Positions 8,236 to 17,840 are shown, numbered from the stretch's first letter. The stretch is DNA of 64,000 nt from Syntrophales bacterium (GCA_026417625.1 JAOACW010000001.1:62001-126000); one strand, 5' to 3'. Notes: generated by a model from the letters alone, not told the origin. Made by a program: numbers and translations.

Positions 8236-8751
8236 CTACTCGTTTCTTTCTGCCCAGCGGGCAAGTACGAAAAGCATATCGGCAAGACGATTGAGATACT
8301 CATGAATATGAGGGTTATTCACCAGTCCCTCGTTCTTTAAACGGGCAGCGTTCCTCTCCGCCCTTCTTATAATCGTCCGTCCCACATCAATTTGAGCAGA
8401 AAGGACCGTCTCCCCCGGGTATATAAACTCCCTCTTCAGAATGACATCCTTTTGTAGCTCATCTATGATATCTTCTATCCTCTTGACATCGTCAGCACCT
8501 ATTCTGCGATTTAACTTCACCACATCCTCAGGTACACACGATAACTCAGCACCCATAACGAGGAGGTCTTTCTGGACACTAAGAATGATCTCCTTCACCT
8601 TATCGCTCTGTGATATAGCCCGAGCTACACCAAGAGCAGAACTCGCCTCATCCAGCACTCCGTAAGTTTCTGGTCGGGGATCAAACTTCGGTACACGCTG
8701 ACCTCCTAATAAACTCGTTTCTCCCTGATCACCCTTCTTGGAAAATTTCAT
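8236..8751 (-). CDS. PduO-type cob(I)alamin adenosyltransferase
   Basis: Transfers the adenosyl group of ATP to cob(I)alamin, making coenzyme B12 for mutases and other radical enzymes. The N-terminal KKGDQGETSLLGG is the ATP-binding glycine loop (TxxGDxGxTxLxGG), and the helical body ends with RRAERNAARL and YLNRLADMLFVLAR, the conserved ATR helices. I start at ATG 8751 because GGAGG lies 8 bases upstream; an ATG at 8766 overlaps that site. About 171 residues is normal. It converges with the unknown gene at 7816-8232, with only 3 bp between the stops. Confidence 0.92.
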   Translation of the reverse strand: MKFSKKGDQGETSLLGGQRVPKFDPRPETYGVLDEASSALGVARAISQSDKVKEIILSVQKDLLVMGAELSCVPEDVVKLNRRIGADDVKRIEDIIDELQKDVILKREFIYPGETVLSAQIDVGRTIIRRAERNAARLKNEGLVNNPHIHEYLNRLADMLFVLARWAERNE

Positions 8752-8820
8752 TGGCCCCGCCTCCATTAGTAACTGAGCTTTTAGTACAGAAGAATACCTA
8801 CTACGTCAATGATAATTAAC

Positions 8821-9711
8821 CTAAGTACCGTATCTCATCTTCAACTCCGCCAACGGAGGGATACCCTTTCTCCCACCAAGTTTGGTGCTCACCATAGCCG
8901 CTGCCCAAGCACCGAGATCAAGACATTGCCCAGGAGGCCAACCTTTTAAAAGTCCCCAGGCCACACCGGCATGAAAAACATCACCACATCCCGTGGTGTC
9001 CACCGTCTGCACCTTGTAAGCAGTTCCTTCTATCCACTGACCATCCACAAGGGCAATGTAACCCTCAGCACCCAGTGTTACTCCCACAAAAGGACAACCC
9101 AAGTTGGCGAGATATTCGCAAGTTTTTCTTGGTGACTCGGCAAGGGACCGGGAGAACACCTCAGAAACTATAAAACAATCACTCAACGTTGCCATCTCCA
9201 GCATACCCTCCCTTAGTGTCCCCGCATCAACAAAAACGGTAACTCCCCACTTTTTGGCTTGTCTACAGGCAAAAAGTGAGGCCTCAACAAACAACCCATC
9301 AGTGTAGAGCATCCTGCTTCTTTTGAGCTTTTCGAGATCCAGTTCTTCGGGTTTAATAGATTCCCCTGTGGGACGCTGCCAAAAAATGGTTCGACGACCA
9401 TTTGAAGGCTCAGCGACGATGAAGGCAAACTGGGAATAGCAACCCTTCCTCACAACTACCCTGCTAACATCCACGCCTTCCTCCGCTAGATCTCTCAGGA
9501 TCAGCGAGCCAAAATCGTCATCTCCCACAACACCGGTGAAAGAACATGGAATTCCCCACCTGGTTAAAGCCACCATAGCCGTCGCCACCGGACCACCACC
9601 CTCGATGTGGAGATTGGTAAACTCACACTTCACATCCGGTGGTGGATACGAAGAAATCAGTCCTATATAATCCAGAGAACATTGTCCCAAACCAAAGACA
9701 CAACCGCTCAT
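8821..9711 (-). CDS. PfkB-family sugar kinase
   Basis: A 296-residue ribokinase-fold kinase. IEGGGPVATAMVALTRWG (about 33-50) is the N-terminal substrate-binding signature, and DTTGCGDVFHAGVAWGL (about 238-254) holds the anion hole and the catalytic Asp of the second signature. GVTLGAEGYIALVDG is the ATP-side strand. The family phosphorylates sugars, nucleosides or sugar phosphates; nothing in the sequence fixes the substrate. It stands alone on the minus strand, divergent from the SixA-like gene. Confidence 0.85.
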   Translation of the reverse strand: MSGCVFGLGQCSLDYIGLISSYPPPDVKCEFTNLHIEGGGPVATAMVALTRWGIPCSFTGVVGDDDFGSLILRDLAEEGVDVSRVVVRKGCYSQFAFIVAEPSNGRRTIFWQRPTGESIKPEELDLEKLKRSRMLYTDGLFVEASLFACRQAKKWGVTVFVDAGTLREGMLEMATLSDCFIVSEVFSRSLAESPRKTCEYLANLGCPFVGVTLGAEGYIALVDGQWIEGTAYKVQTVDTTGCGDVFHAGVAWGLLKGWPPGQCLDLGAWAAAMVSTKLGGRKGIPPLAELKMRYGT

Positions 9712-9791
9712 AAGTGTTTTCCTTTATACGAAACCCTTGACGGAATGGCAAGTAGAAGGTAGTAAATTTAAAGTTTCACAGAGAGGTGAAA

Positions 9792-10253
9792 ATGATGCCC
9801 CTTTATCTCGTCCAACACGGTCTCTCCTATCCAGAGGGAATAGATCCCAACCGCTCATTGACGGAGGAGGGTAAAAAAGCTGTGGAAAGAGTTGCAAAAA
9901 TTGCAGCTAAATTCGAAATCCCAGTTTTACGTATCATTCACAGTGGCAAAACCAGAGCGGCACAAACGGCAGAAATCATGGCAAAATACCTAAAACCGCC
10001 TTTTGGCATTTTAGCTGAGGCTGGTCTCAATCCAAACGATGATGTGCTACAAAAGGTTCCTGATCTTCACCCAGACAAGAATGAAATGATTGTGGGTCAT
10101 TTACCATTCTTGGAGAGATTGGTATCATACCTGATAACAGGAACGATTGAAAAGAGAATCGTAAAATTTCAGAATGGCGGTATTGTCTGCCTGGATCGTG
10201 AGGGAAATGCGCCCTGGTTTATAAAGTGGATCTTGGTGGCGGAACCCAAGTAA
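9792..10253 (+). CDS. SixA-like histidine phosphatase
   Basis: A small (about 153-residue) histidine-phosphatase-superfamily protein. The catalytic block is LVQHGLSYPEG, with His9 as the nucleophile (QHG in place of the usual RHG, as in other SixA-like proteins); HSGKTRAAQTAEIM supplies the second Arg region and MIVGHLPFLERLV the second His. SixA removes phosphate from histidine phosphotransfer proteins; that activity is only a family inference here. GAGAGG precedes two neighbouring ATGs, 9792 and 9795, and either may be used. A small winged-helix gene follows within 20 bp. Confidence 0.82.
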   Translation: MMPLYLVQHGLSYPEGIDPNRSLTEEGKKAVERVAKIAAKFEIPVLRIIHSGKTRAAQTAEIMAKYLKPPFGILAEAGLNPNDDVLQKVPDLHPDKNEMIVGHLPFLERLVSYLITGTIEKRIVKFQNGGIVCLDREGNAPWFIKWILVAEPK

Positions 10254-10270
10254 ATATGGAGGTTATACAA

Positions 10271-10453
10271 ATGGAAGACAGAAAAATTAAGGTGCTCGAA
10301 GCCATGAAAATAGCAGGAAAGCCTGTGCGACCCGGTGATGTGGCGAAAACCACAGGCCTGGACAGCAAAGAAGTCTCAGCAATAATTGCAGAACTTAAGA
10401 AGGAAGGAAAGGTAGTTTCCCCCAAGCGTTGTTTCTACGAACCAAAAAACTGA
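10271..10453 (+). CDS. Small winged-helix DNA-binding protein
   Basis: A 60-residue protein that is almost entirely one winged-helix motif: IKVLEAMKIAGKPVRPGDVAK, a turn (TTGLDSKEVSAIIAELKKEG) and a short wing (KVVSPKRCFYEP). Start at ATG 10271 is chosen because TGGAGG lies 9 bases upstream; a longer reading from 10226 would overlap the previous gene. It is too small to hold an effector domain, so it is either a stand-alone DNA-binding protein or a partner of a larger regulator. Cotranscription with the SixA-like gene is likely. Confidence 0.75.
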   Translation: MEDRKIKVLEAMKIAGKPVRPGDVAKTTGLDSKEVSAIIAELKKEGKVVSPKRCFYEPKN

Positions 10454-10464
10454 CGTTCTGGATG

Positions 10465-10851
10465 TTATTCCTCCTCTTCAGGAAAGCAGATAGCTTCCCA
10501 TATACATCCTTCGCAATTATTCTTCCGCCAAGTATCCCTAATGCGAGGGGTCATCTTAACCAAGATATCTCTCTTGGTAACTGTATCGCCCACATGCAAA
10601 TCCAAAAGACTGAGCGCTAAACGGTCCTCTTCTCTTATCTTATCCTCACCAAAATAAGCACACCCACCATCGGCAAGATGAGGACACTCCTTACAGACGT
10701 CGTCTGCCCCATTTACCAGGACAGCTTTTTCACCACCCCAGCGCCCAACTATCTTACGTAAATTTTCCACAAACCCCTTGCTGTATCCTTCACCCTTAAA
10801 GAACTGCAAACAGAAGAGGTGATGTCCCCTAAGTCTTAAAACTTGCTCCAT
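10465..10851 (-). CDS. DUF1284 cysteine-rich protein
   Basis: A 128-residue soluble protein of the DUF1284 family, starting LRLRGHHLFCLQFFKGEGYS. It carries C14, a CKECPHLADGGCAYFG cluster and a C-terminal CEGCIWEAIC cluster, suggesting an Fe-S centre or zinc, but the function of the family is not known to me. It converges with the winged-helix gene (11 bp between stops) and lies 29 bp downstream of the caspase-like gene on the same strand, so it may be the last gene of that transcript. Confidence 0.78.
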   Translation of the reverse strand: MEQVLRLRGHHLFCLQFFKGEGYSKGFVENLRKIVGRWGGEKAVLVNGADDVCKECPHLADGGCAYFGEDKIREEDRLALSLLDLHVGDTVTKRDILVKMTPRIRDTWRKNNCEGCIWEAICFPEEEE

Positions 10852-10880
10852 ACTCCTATATCCTCAACAAAAGAGATTCC

Positions 10881-13262
10881 CTATGGTGACAACATCTTGA
10901 ACTGCTTGTGCACAAATAGAAAATCACCCCCCTCATGACCAACATAAGGCAGATCAGAATATTCAGGAGTCTGGGGGGCATTGGTCGCTACCAGTTTTCG
11001 CAGCTCTTCGAAAAGACGAGTTCCCTCCATAATGCCTCTATTCTTGTTGAGTACATCAATGAAAAGTCTGGCAAAAACAGAATGACCCTCTCCGCCCTCA
11101 TCCAGCACGGGTTCCACACCACCTGAGGTAAGAACAACCCGCGTTCTCTTCTCTGCCAGACGGCGGAGATAATCAGAACCCTTCACTGTCACGGTTACTC
11201 CCCTTGTGAGGGTACCACTGTAACAGCTATCGGCAACAACGATTACGTGCTTGGCCGCCATTGCTTTAAGGGCATCGGAAATGTCATTCGTAGATATCCA
11301 GTTGGCCACACTATCGGCATCGGCATCGGCAGGCAACCAGTATCCCCTACCCGTATCCCGATCCAGGTAACCATGTCCGGCATAGTAGATCAGAAGATTG
11401 TCCCTCTGGGTAAGACTCTTCCGCAGTTTGCTGAAGGCATCCATAATCTGCTTTCGAGTAGCATTGATTAGCAGAACTACCCCGTACCCATACTCTTTGT
11501 CTAACAGAGCACCTACAGCTTCCGCATCACGGCGAGCTGTTCGTAGTTTTCTTAAGTGTTTGTATTCGTCGATTCCAATTACGAGTGCATAATAATTACC
11601 AAAATCAATATTCGCACCCTCCTTAATGCGTAACAGTTCATCATGTCTCTGTTTGGCTATTTCTGCATACCGCCCTTTAGGGTATTTCTGTAGATACTGG
11701 ACAAAATCCTCCAACTTTCTAGAATCTTTCACTGTTTCCCAGAACTCAATCTCATCCCTCTCCGCTTTTAAAGCCTCCAGCTGTTTCTCCAGCATTTTCG
11801 CCAGATCTGTATATCTTCCCTTTGGATACCGCCTCAGGTACTCCCGGAAATCCTCCGGCCGCGAGCTTTCTCGTATGCTGTTCCAGAAAACCATCTCCTC
11901 GGTATCAGTTTTCACTATCAGGAGTACATCAATGCGGGACTTTGCGAGATCTGCAAATAATCCATCGGGGTACATTTGAAGATAATTCTTGTAATCTTCT
12001 ATGTTCCTACTATTCTCAATCTTCTTCCACAAACGCAATTCCAAATTGTCGTGTCTATCCCTAACTGCGAGAAGATTATCGATCCGTCTCTTTGCCTGAT
12101 CAGCGTATATACCCAGTGGATACCTGTGCAGATATTTACGCACCTCTTCGGGATCCTTACTATCCCTAACTTTTTCCCATAATGCCTCTTCCACCTCCAG
12201 TTCACCCAAAACCGAGGTGGCCGCACGTAGGCGCTTGGCCGAAGCTACAGCCATATCCACAAAGAGACCTTTGGGAAATCTTTCTATATAGGAGTCAAAA
12301 TCAGCAGCGTTTTTACTATCCTTGATCCTGCCCCAATACGCCACATCCTGTTCTATGATCTCCCTTTCCTCTAAGGCCTGGATCCTGGCCTTAGCAGCCC
12401 CCTGGAACATTCCCTTTGGATAAAGTTCCAGGTACCTTTTATAACTCGATATACTGTTCTCCCTTGACACATTTTCCCATAGGCGCTTTTCTTCCTCTGT
12501 TGTCTCCTCTTTCTTCTCTACCACTCCTTCTGAACCAGGCACGGCCAAAACAAATACATCCGCCGGTAAACTCTCCAAAGGAGGCAAAACAGCGAGACCT
12601 CCATCCTTTGAAACAAGGGCATTCTTCTTTTTAAACTCCATACGAAAGAGGTTCGAACCTCCACCGATGTTTAGGAGACCTGCACCGGCTACACTGTAAC
12701 TACCAGAGATTACGCTTTTATCAAAATCAAGGCTGTTAATCGTGAATTTCATGTAGTACGCCCCTGGAAAGAACAACCAAGAACAAACGGGACTACTTTC
12801 CATAATCACGTTTGTAGGTGAGATAACAGAAACAGTTACAGGGGCACTGGCACAAAGTAGTGGCCCAAGCCATCTACCTTTTCCGTCCATCATGAACTTT
12901 ATCTGAGCTGTCTTTTTATCAAAGGTTGCCTGAAAGATGTATGGTTCACTGTACGAAGCAATACCAGGGAAAGGTCCCCCTTGAACGTACCATCGAATAC
13001 CCTTTTTCTCACATGTTTCACCATCATCCCCCAGGGTACAGATATCCGCCTGGGTGTTCTCATTGGCCTTAATCATGGCAAGGAGTCCCCCCATTATCCT
13101 ATCTCTGGTATACTTCTCAGCGGATTCACACTTGCCGTTCAAACATACCAAAACCTCTTTTGCCTGCTTAACGTCAGCGTCCGATGCGGCGTAACAGCTC
13201 GTGCAGAAAGCCAAAACTAAAAAAATTAAGCAGGGACTCACCCGCACCTTTTTAATCCACAT
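10881..13262 (-). CDS. Secreted caspase-like (C14) protein with six tandem repeats
   Basis: A 793-residue exported protein. A signal peptide covers about 1-26 (hydrophobic LIFLVLAFC; the cysteine might also be a lipobox). An unrecognised beta-rich domain follows to about 235. Next are six repeats of about 48 residues (about 258-553) with the pattern W-x2-(I/V)-x2-S-x6-Y-(L/I)-x2-(Y/F)P-x-G-x2-x-x-A-x3. The C-terminal metacaspase domain runs from 556, with catalytic His630 (YYAGHG) and Cys680 (DSCYSG). The dyad is intact, so it should be a protease, probably acting outside the inner membrane. The repeats look like helical hairpins (TPR-like) for protein binding. Partner and trigger are unknown. 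No clear terminator separates it from the radical SAM gene 96 bp upstream. Confidence 0.88.
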   Translation of the reverse strand: MWIKKVRVSPCLIFLVLAFCTSCYAASDADVKQAKEVLVCLNGKCESAEKYTRDRIMGGLLAMIKANENTQADICTLGDDGETCEKKGIRWYVQGGPFPGIASYSEPYIFQATFDKKTAQIKFMMDGKGRWLGPLLCASAPVTVSVISPTNVIMESSPVCSWLFFPGAYYMKFTINSLDFDKSVISGSYSVAGAGLLNIGGGSNLFRMEFKKKNALVSKDGGLAVLPPLESLPADVFVLAVPGSEGVVEKKEETTEEEKRLWENVSRENSISSYKRYLELYPKGMFQGAAKARIQALEEREIIEQDVAYWGRIKDSKNAADFDSYIERFPKGLFVDMAVASAKRLRAATSVLGELEVEEALWEKVRDSKDPEEVRKYLHRYPLGIYADQAKRRIDNLLAVRDRHDNLELRLWKKIENSRNIEDYKNYLQMYPDGLFADLAKSRIDVLLIVKTDTEEMVFWNSIRESSRPEDFREYLRRYPKGRYTDLAKMLEKQLEALKAERDEIEFWETVKDSRKLEDFVQYLQKYPKGRYAEIAKQRHDELLRIKEGANIDFGNYYALVIGIDEYKHLRKLRTARRDAEAVGALLDKEYGYGVVLLINATRKQIMDAFSKLRKSLTQRDNLLIYYAGHGYLDRDTGRGYWLPADADADSVANWISTNDISDALKAMAAKHVIVVADSCYSGTLTRGVTVTVKGSDYLRRLAEKRTRVVLTSGGVEPVLDEGGEGHSVFARLFIDVLNKNRGIMEGTRLFEELRKLVATNAPQTPEYSDLPYVGHEGGDFLFVHKQFKMLSP

Positions 13263-13358
13263 ACTTAAACCTAACCGATTTTTTTTTGAATTTACCGCTC
13301 GAAAGGGAAAAATTCAACCATTTTGCAAGGCGAGAAAAGTTGAATAATGTGGGAAAAC

Positions 13359-14369
13359 TCACTCGAGTAACCGGTAAAACTCCCGGGGTTGTAGCTCTGA
13401 AAATTCTCCCACACTTGATAGAAACCTTCTTATATCCACGCAAAGATGGCACTTTGAGACGTATCCCTCCTCCGGTTCATAGCCATATTCTCTGGCATAA
13501 TTGAACAATCCCCTAAAATCATCAACAATGAGAAACCTAAGCACAGGTTTGTCCAGTAAATGTACACCTTCCCTTAAAAGCTCATCGAGTTTCCGGCAAT
13601 CACCAAGAGAAATACCTCCGCAGTAACCAGGAAGAAAATTCCCGTAGTTGTCAAAGTGATTATGCCAACTCCTCAAAAAAGGGGTAATACAGGGTTCATT
13701 AAAGAAACTACTGGCGGGGTAAACAGGATACATATTGCGCAGCTGATAGGGAGACCTACCCATCAAGAACATCTCCACTCTTTGCAGAGAATTTCTCGTC
13801 ATACCCCATGATTCAAAGGAAACCCTACCTCTGATGCCTGAACGCTTAAATACACTGTACCACTCCCACTGATAAACCATCACGTTTCCCGGAAAGATTT
13901 CCTGGGCGATTCCAATCCCTCGCTCAGTGCGTTCAAAAGGTATAAATTCTAGATAAAAGGGATTAACGGAGATGAGAACCCCTTTTAGGCCTTTTGCCTT
14001 CAGCTCAGCAAATCTCTCTCTCGTTATGTCATCGTTTGTACACCAGAAACAGTTCGTTTCCACGAATGTCGAAGGGATTCCTAACTCGGAGGCAAACTGC
14101 ACGGCATTTAACAATAATTCAAAGTTTATAAAGGGCTCTCCACCTGTGAAATGGAGACCATAATTGAGACTGACTTTTTCACTCCCCTGTGGGGCCGGTT
14201 TAATCTTACCAACAAGCTGCTCAAGTATGCATCTCAGGTCATACTCGGAGATCCAATCCTTCCATTCGGGTGCACAGGCATACATACAATACCTACAACG
14301 AGCTGTGCACTGATACGAAAGTATCACACCCCCCGAAATAGGCGAAGGTATCTTTACCCTCTCTATCAT
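13359..14369 (-). CDS. Radical SAM protein with cysteine-rich C-terminus
   Basis: A 336-residue radical SAM enzyme. C21, C25 and C28 (CTARCRYC) bind the [4Fe-4S] cluster that cleaves S-adenosylmethionine; HFTGGEP is the SAM-binding loop. The C-terminal third has further cysteines (EPCITPF, PGYCGGISLGDC, KCHLCVDIR) that could hold an auxiliary cluster as in SPASM-type enzymes. The substrate is unknown. It starts 9 bp after the EIIA-like gene and probably belongs to the mgtA operon, whose leader encodes small peptides; whether one of those is a substrate is only a conjecture. Confidence 0.85.
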   Translation of the reverse strand: MIERVKIPSPISGGVILSYQCTARCRYCMYACAPEWKDWISEYDLRCILEQLVGKIKPAPQGSEKVSLNYGLHFTGGEPFINFELLLNAVQFASELGIPSTFVETNCFWCTNDDITRERFAELKAKGLKGVLISVNPFYLEFIPFERTERGIGIAQEIFPGNVMVYQWEWYSVFKRSGIRGRVSFESWGMTRNSLQRVEMFLMGRSPYQLRNMYPVYPASSFFNEPCITPFLRSWHNHFDNYGNFLPGYCGGISLGDCRKLDELLREGVHLLDKPVLRFLIVDDFRGLFNYAREYGYEPEEGYVSKCHLCVDIRRFLSSVGEFSELQPREFYRLLE

Positions 14370-14378
14370 AGAGAAAAC

Positions 14379-15182
14379 TCATTTAGTTCTCTCGGATTCT
14401 GGCTCTGCCAGCTTTACTGCCAAACAGTCGTACACCACCCGTCCACCCTGATAGGTAACAGCAGTCCTGCGTAGCAATCTCCAACCTCCGTTTTGATACA
14501 TACCTTCATTCTCCAATTTACCCACAATCCCCGGTAATCCATCTAGCCACTCCAGAAGCGCCGGATTATTGGTCAAAACCACAGGTTTCATGCCAGGAAC
14601 TGCAATAAGAGTAACAGGTTCCACAACTAGGTTCGTAAGATCACGGAAAATAAGGGCTTCTCTTGAAGGTTTCGCCTGAAGCCTTATCATGCGTGCCCTA
14701 GCATCAGGTTTCGCCGTTTCCTTCGTGGCATCAATCAGGTCAAGCAGATAATTTCTGATATCGTCTAAATCCTTTACATCTTTTATCCTATCCAACCCCG
14801 GATATGACTCCAGAACCTTGGCCAAAAGGGATATTTCTCTAAGATAATGGTTCCTCTGGTTTTCAGGAACGAGGTACATTACCACAAGAGTAACTAGTTT
14901 ACCATCGGGTGCACCATAATCGATGCCTTGGGGGCTCCAACCGATAACACATTTCAGATCCTCGTCAAAGGGTACCCTAGCATGTGGACATGCCCATCCT
15001 TTACCCAGCGCTGTGCATGCCACCTGTTCTCTCTTCAGCACATTGCCCACGATATCCGTCCCCGCAGGTACCTCAGGAAACGCTTCTATAATATGGGCAA
15101 GAAATTGGAGTGCGTGGGTTTTATCGTTTTCAGGCAATTCAAAAAGCCTTCCTTCCTGAAGGGCGTCAAGCAAGGTATCCAT
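14379..15182 (-). CDS. PTS EIIA-like (PtsN-type) protein with extra C-terminal domain
   Basis: A 267-residue protein whose first ~150 residues match the fructose/nitrogen-type EIIA domain; His67 in GWACPHARVP is the expected phosphorylation site. A C-terminal ~110-residue domain of unknown fold follows. EIIA proteins of this type often regulate ion transporters rather than move sugar. Here the gene starts 3 bp after the MgtA-type ATPase, so it may tune that pump by phosphorylation or contact. No HPr, enzyme I or sugar EIIBC is in the window. The coupling to the pump is inferred from operon position. Confidence 0.82.
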   Translation of the reverse strand: MDTLLDALQEGRLFELPENDKTHALQFLAHIIEAFPEVPAGTDIVGNVLKREQVACTALGKGWACPHARVPFDEDLKCVIGWSPQGIDYGAPDGKLVTLVVMYLVPENQRNHYLREISLLAKVLESYPGLDRIKDVKDLDDIRNYLLDLIDATKETAKPDARARMIRLQAKPSREALIFRDLTNLVVEPVTLIAVPGMKPVVLTNNPALLEWLDGLPGIVGKLENEGMYQNGGWRLLRRTAVTYQGGRVVYDCLAVKLAEPESERTK

Positions 15183-15185
15183 AGT

Positions 15186-17840
15186 TTATTCACCTCCATA
15201 ACGATTGAAAAACCATCTTTTGACTAAATGGGTTAGTGTGGCATAGCTTAGCAAAAAGATAAATATGAAGACCCAATAACTTAAAGGCAACGGCACAAGA
15301 CCGAGCACATCCGCAAGGGGGGAATAGGGCAACCAGATGCCTATGCCCATCACGGAGATAGTGGTTATCATCATGTACATTGACGGTCTGCTGTCGAAAA
15401 AAGGTACACCTCTCGTTCTTATGATATGAACGATAAGGGTCTGGGTAAGGAGAGATTCCACAAACCAGCCTGTCTGAAAAAGTTTCATAACAGCTTCTTT
15501 CTGTGTAACAGCAAGCGCAGAATCGATAAAAGCTCTGCACCCAAAACCAAACCACATGAGGGCAAAGGTCGCATAATCGAAAATCGAACTTATAGGACCA
15601 ATAAACATGATGAACCTCTTAAGGTTCTCCACGTTCCACTTTAGAGGACGGGCAATTTGTTCGTCATCGACGTTGTCCGTGGGGATCCCAGTTTGCGAAA
15701 AATCGTAAAGCAGGTTATTTGTTAAGATCTGAACCGGTTGCATAGGCAAAAAGGGCAAAAGGTAACTTGCACCTAGAACACTGAACATATTTCCAAAATT
15801 GGAACTGGCCCCCATTCGGATATACTTGATTATATTCGCAAAGACCCTTCTTCCCTCTATTATACCCTCTTCGAGGACAATAAGATTTTTCTCCAAAAGA
15901 ACGATATCCGCCGACTCTTTGGCTACATCAACAGCTGAATCCACCGATATACCCACATCTGCCGCTCTCATAGCAGGAGCATCGTTTATACCATCACCCA
16001 TGAATCCCACAGTGTGCCCGTTTCGACGCAATTCCTTTACAATCTGTTCCTTCTGAAAGGGGGTAAGCTTAACAAAAACATTTGCCTCTTCTACCACCCT
16101 GGAAAACTCCTCAGGTGTCAACTCCTCAAGTTCAGGACCGGAAACCATCTTTTCCACCACGAGTCCCACATCTTTACAGACCTTCCGAGTAACGAGGGCG
16201 TTATCTCCCGTGAGTACCTTGATTCTCACCCCAGCACGGGCTAGCTGCGAAATAGCCTCAGCTGCTGAAATCTTAGGGGGATCGTAGAAGGCTATGTATC
16301 CAAGTAAGATGAGTTTACTCTCATCTTCCACAGTAAATACAGTTTTCTCCTTCGGGAATTCCCTGTAAGCTATGCCCAAAACGCGGAACCCATCACGGTT
16401 GAGCTCTTCCACATCTTCAAAAAGGTCCCCCTTTATCATATCGATAAGAGGATAAATCTCTTCATCAATCTGGTAATGTGTACAACAGGAATAAATCTCC
16501 TCAACTGCTCCTTTGCATATGAGCACATGGTCTCCCTCGTATTCCACAACTACTGACATACGCCTCCTCTGAAAATCAAACGGCAACTCGTCTACAAGAC
16601 GGCATTGGCTCGTATCCAGATTCACGTACTCCAGTATGGTACGATCAATCAGATTTCTCAAACCCGTCTGAAAGTAACTGTTCAGGTACGCGTAATTAAG
16701 AACCTCCTCGCTTGTATTGCCCAGAATATCTACATGGCGCTCGAGAACCACCCGGTCCTGAGTTAGGGTTCCGGTCTTATCTGTACATAGAACATCTATC
16801 GCCCCGAAATTCTGTATAGCCGCCAATTTCTTCACTATTACCTTTCTTTTGGCCATCGTCAGGGCCCCTTTGGCCAGATTCACAGTAATAATCATGGGTA
16901 GCATCTCCGGGGTCAGACCAACAGCTATAGAAAGACCAAAGAGGAGGGCTTCCAACCAGTTCCCTTTTGTTAAACCGACAACAAAGAAAACAACACACAC
17001 CATCACCATCATCAATCGCATCATCAACCACACGAAGGACCGGATACCCAAATCGAAACTCGTTTCTTCCCTTTTCTTTGCCAATTCCTCGGAAATAGCA
17101 CCGAAAAGAGTTCGCGATCCCGTATTGAGAACCAAACCTTTTGCCGTACCGCTGGTTACAGAGGTACCCATGAAGCATAGGTTCGGCAGTTCCAAAACAG
17201 AACGTATCTCAGCAGTAGGTGTCAGCGCACTTTTCTCCACAGGCATGGACTCCCCCGTTAGTGCCGATTCACTCACAAAGAAGTCCTTGGCAGTGATAAG
17301 ACGGAGATCCGCTGGTATAATGGAACCCACCTGAAGTAGTACAACGTCCCCTGGAACCACTTCAGAAACCCTGATCTCCATTTCCCGCCCTTCTCTCAAA
17401 ACGTAAGTCCGTGTTTGAACACGCTTACCAAGAGCTTCAACAGCCTTGTTGGAACGACGGTCCAGTACATAAGAAACTCCTACGCTCATAAGGACCATAG
17501 CCGTTACAATCAACGTTGCTTTAAATTCCGCCAAAAGAGAAGAAACTGAAGCGATAACAAGAAGCTGTATAACAAGGGGACTTTTCATTCTTTCAAGAAT
17601 GTCCGCCCAGAATCCAAGACGTTTGGTGTGGGAGAGTTCGTTTGGCCCAAATTCCTCAAGACGAGACCGTACCTCATCGGAACTCAATCCCATCTGAGAT
17701 GAACCCATAACAGCGAAAACCCTCTCCAGCGGTAACGTACAGAGTTCGATAAGCCTCTTCTCCTGCTCCTTCAACGATCTCTGACGCACGAGTTGAGCCC
17801 TTGCATTTTCAAAAAGTCTGGAGGAAAAACCTCTACCCAT
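15186..17840 (-). CDS. mgtA: MgtA-type magnesium-importing P-type ATPase
   Basis: Inner-membrane P3B ATPase that imports Mg2+. In order: N-terminal cytoplasmic part with GLSSDEVRSRLEEFGPNEL, TM1-2, actuator domain with LTGESMPV, TM3-4 with the GLTPEMLPMII ion-binding segment, phosphorylation loop with DKTGTLT (Asp354), ATP-binding domain, hinge MGDGINDAPAM, and six C-terminal membrane helices. Length is normal for the family. I start at ATG 17840; its ribosome site is weak, and the small ORF at 17833-17973 overlaps it by 8 bases, so translation may be coupled. The EIIA-like gene follows by 3 bp. Regulation probably acts through the leader at 17833-18185. Confidence 0.93.
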   Translation of the reverse strand: MGRGFSSRLFENARAQLVRQRSLKEQEKRLIELCTLPLERVFAVMGSSQMGLSSDEVRSRLEEFGPNELSHTKRLGFWADILERMKSPLVIQLLVIASVSSLLAEFKATLIVTAMVLMSVGVSYVLDRRSNKAVEALGKRVQTRTYVLREGREMEIRVSEVVPGDVVLLQVGSIIPADLRLITAKDFFVSESALTGESMPVEKSALTPTAEIRSVLELPNLCFMGTSVTSGTAKGLVLNTGSRTLFGAISEELAKKREETSFDLGIRSFVWLMMRLMMVMVCVVFFVVGLTKGNWLEALLFGLSIAVGLTPEMLPMIITVNLAKGALTMAKRKVIVKKLAAIQNFGAIDVLCTDKTGTLTQDRVVLERHVDILGNTSEEVLNYAYLNSYFQTGLRNLIDRTILEYVNLDTSQCRLVDELPFDFQRRRMSVVVEYEGDHVLICKGAVEEIYSCCTHYQIDEEIYPLIDMIKGDLFEDVEELNRDGFRVLGIAYREFPKEKTVFTVEDESKLILLGYIAFYDPPKISAAEAISQLARAGVRIKVLTGDNALVTRKVCKDVGLVVEKMVSGPELEELTPEEFSRVVEEANVFVKLTPFQKEQIVKELRRNGHTVGFMGDGINDAPAMRAADVGISVDSAVDVAKESADIVLLEKNLIVLEEGIIEGRRVFANIIKYIRMGASSNFGNMFSVLGASYLLPFLPMQPVQILTNNLLYDFSQTGIPTDNVDDEQIARPLKWNVENLKRFIMFIGPISSIFDYATFALMWFGFGCRAFIDSALAVTQKEAVMKLFQTGWFVESLLTQTLIVHIIRTRGVPFFDSRPSMYMMITTISVMGIGIWLPYSPLADVLGLVPLPLSYWVFIFIFLLSYATLTHLVKRWFFNRYGGE

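Noticed and set aside
11976-12226. Short frames on both strands inside the caspase repeats
   Set aside because: They are shadows of the repeated coding sequence and have no start signals of their own.
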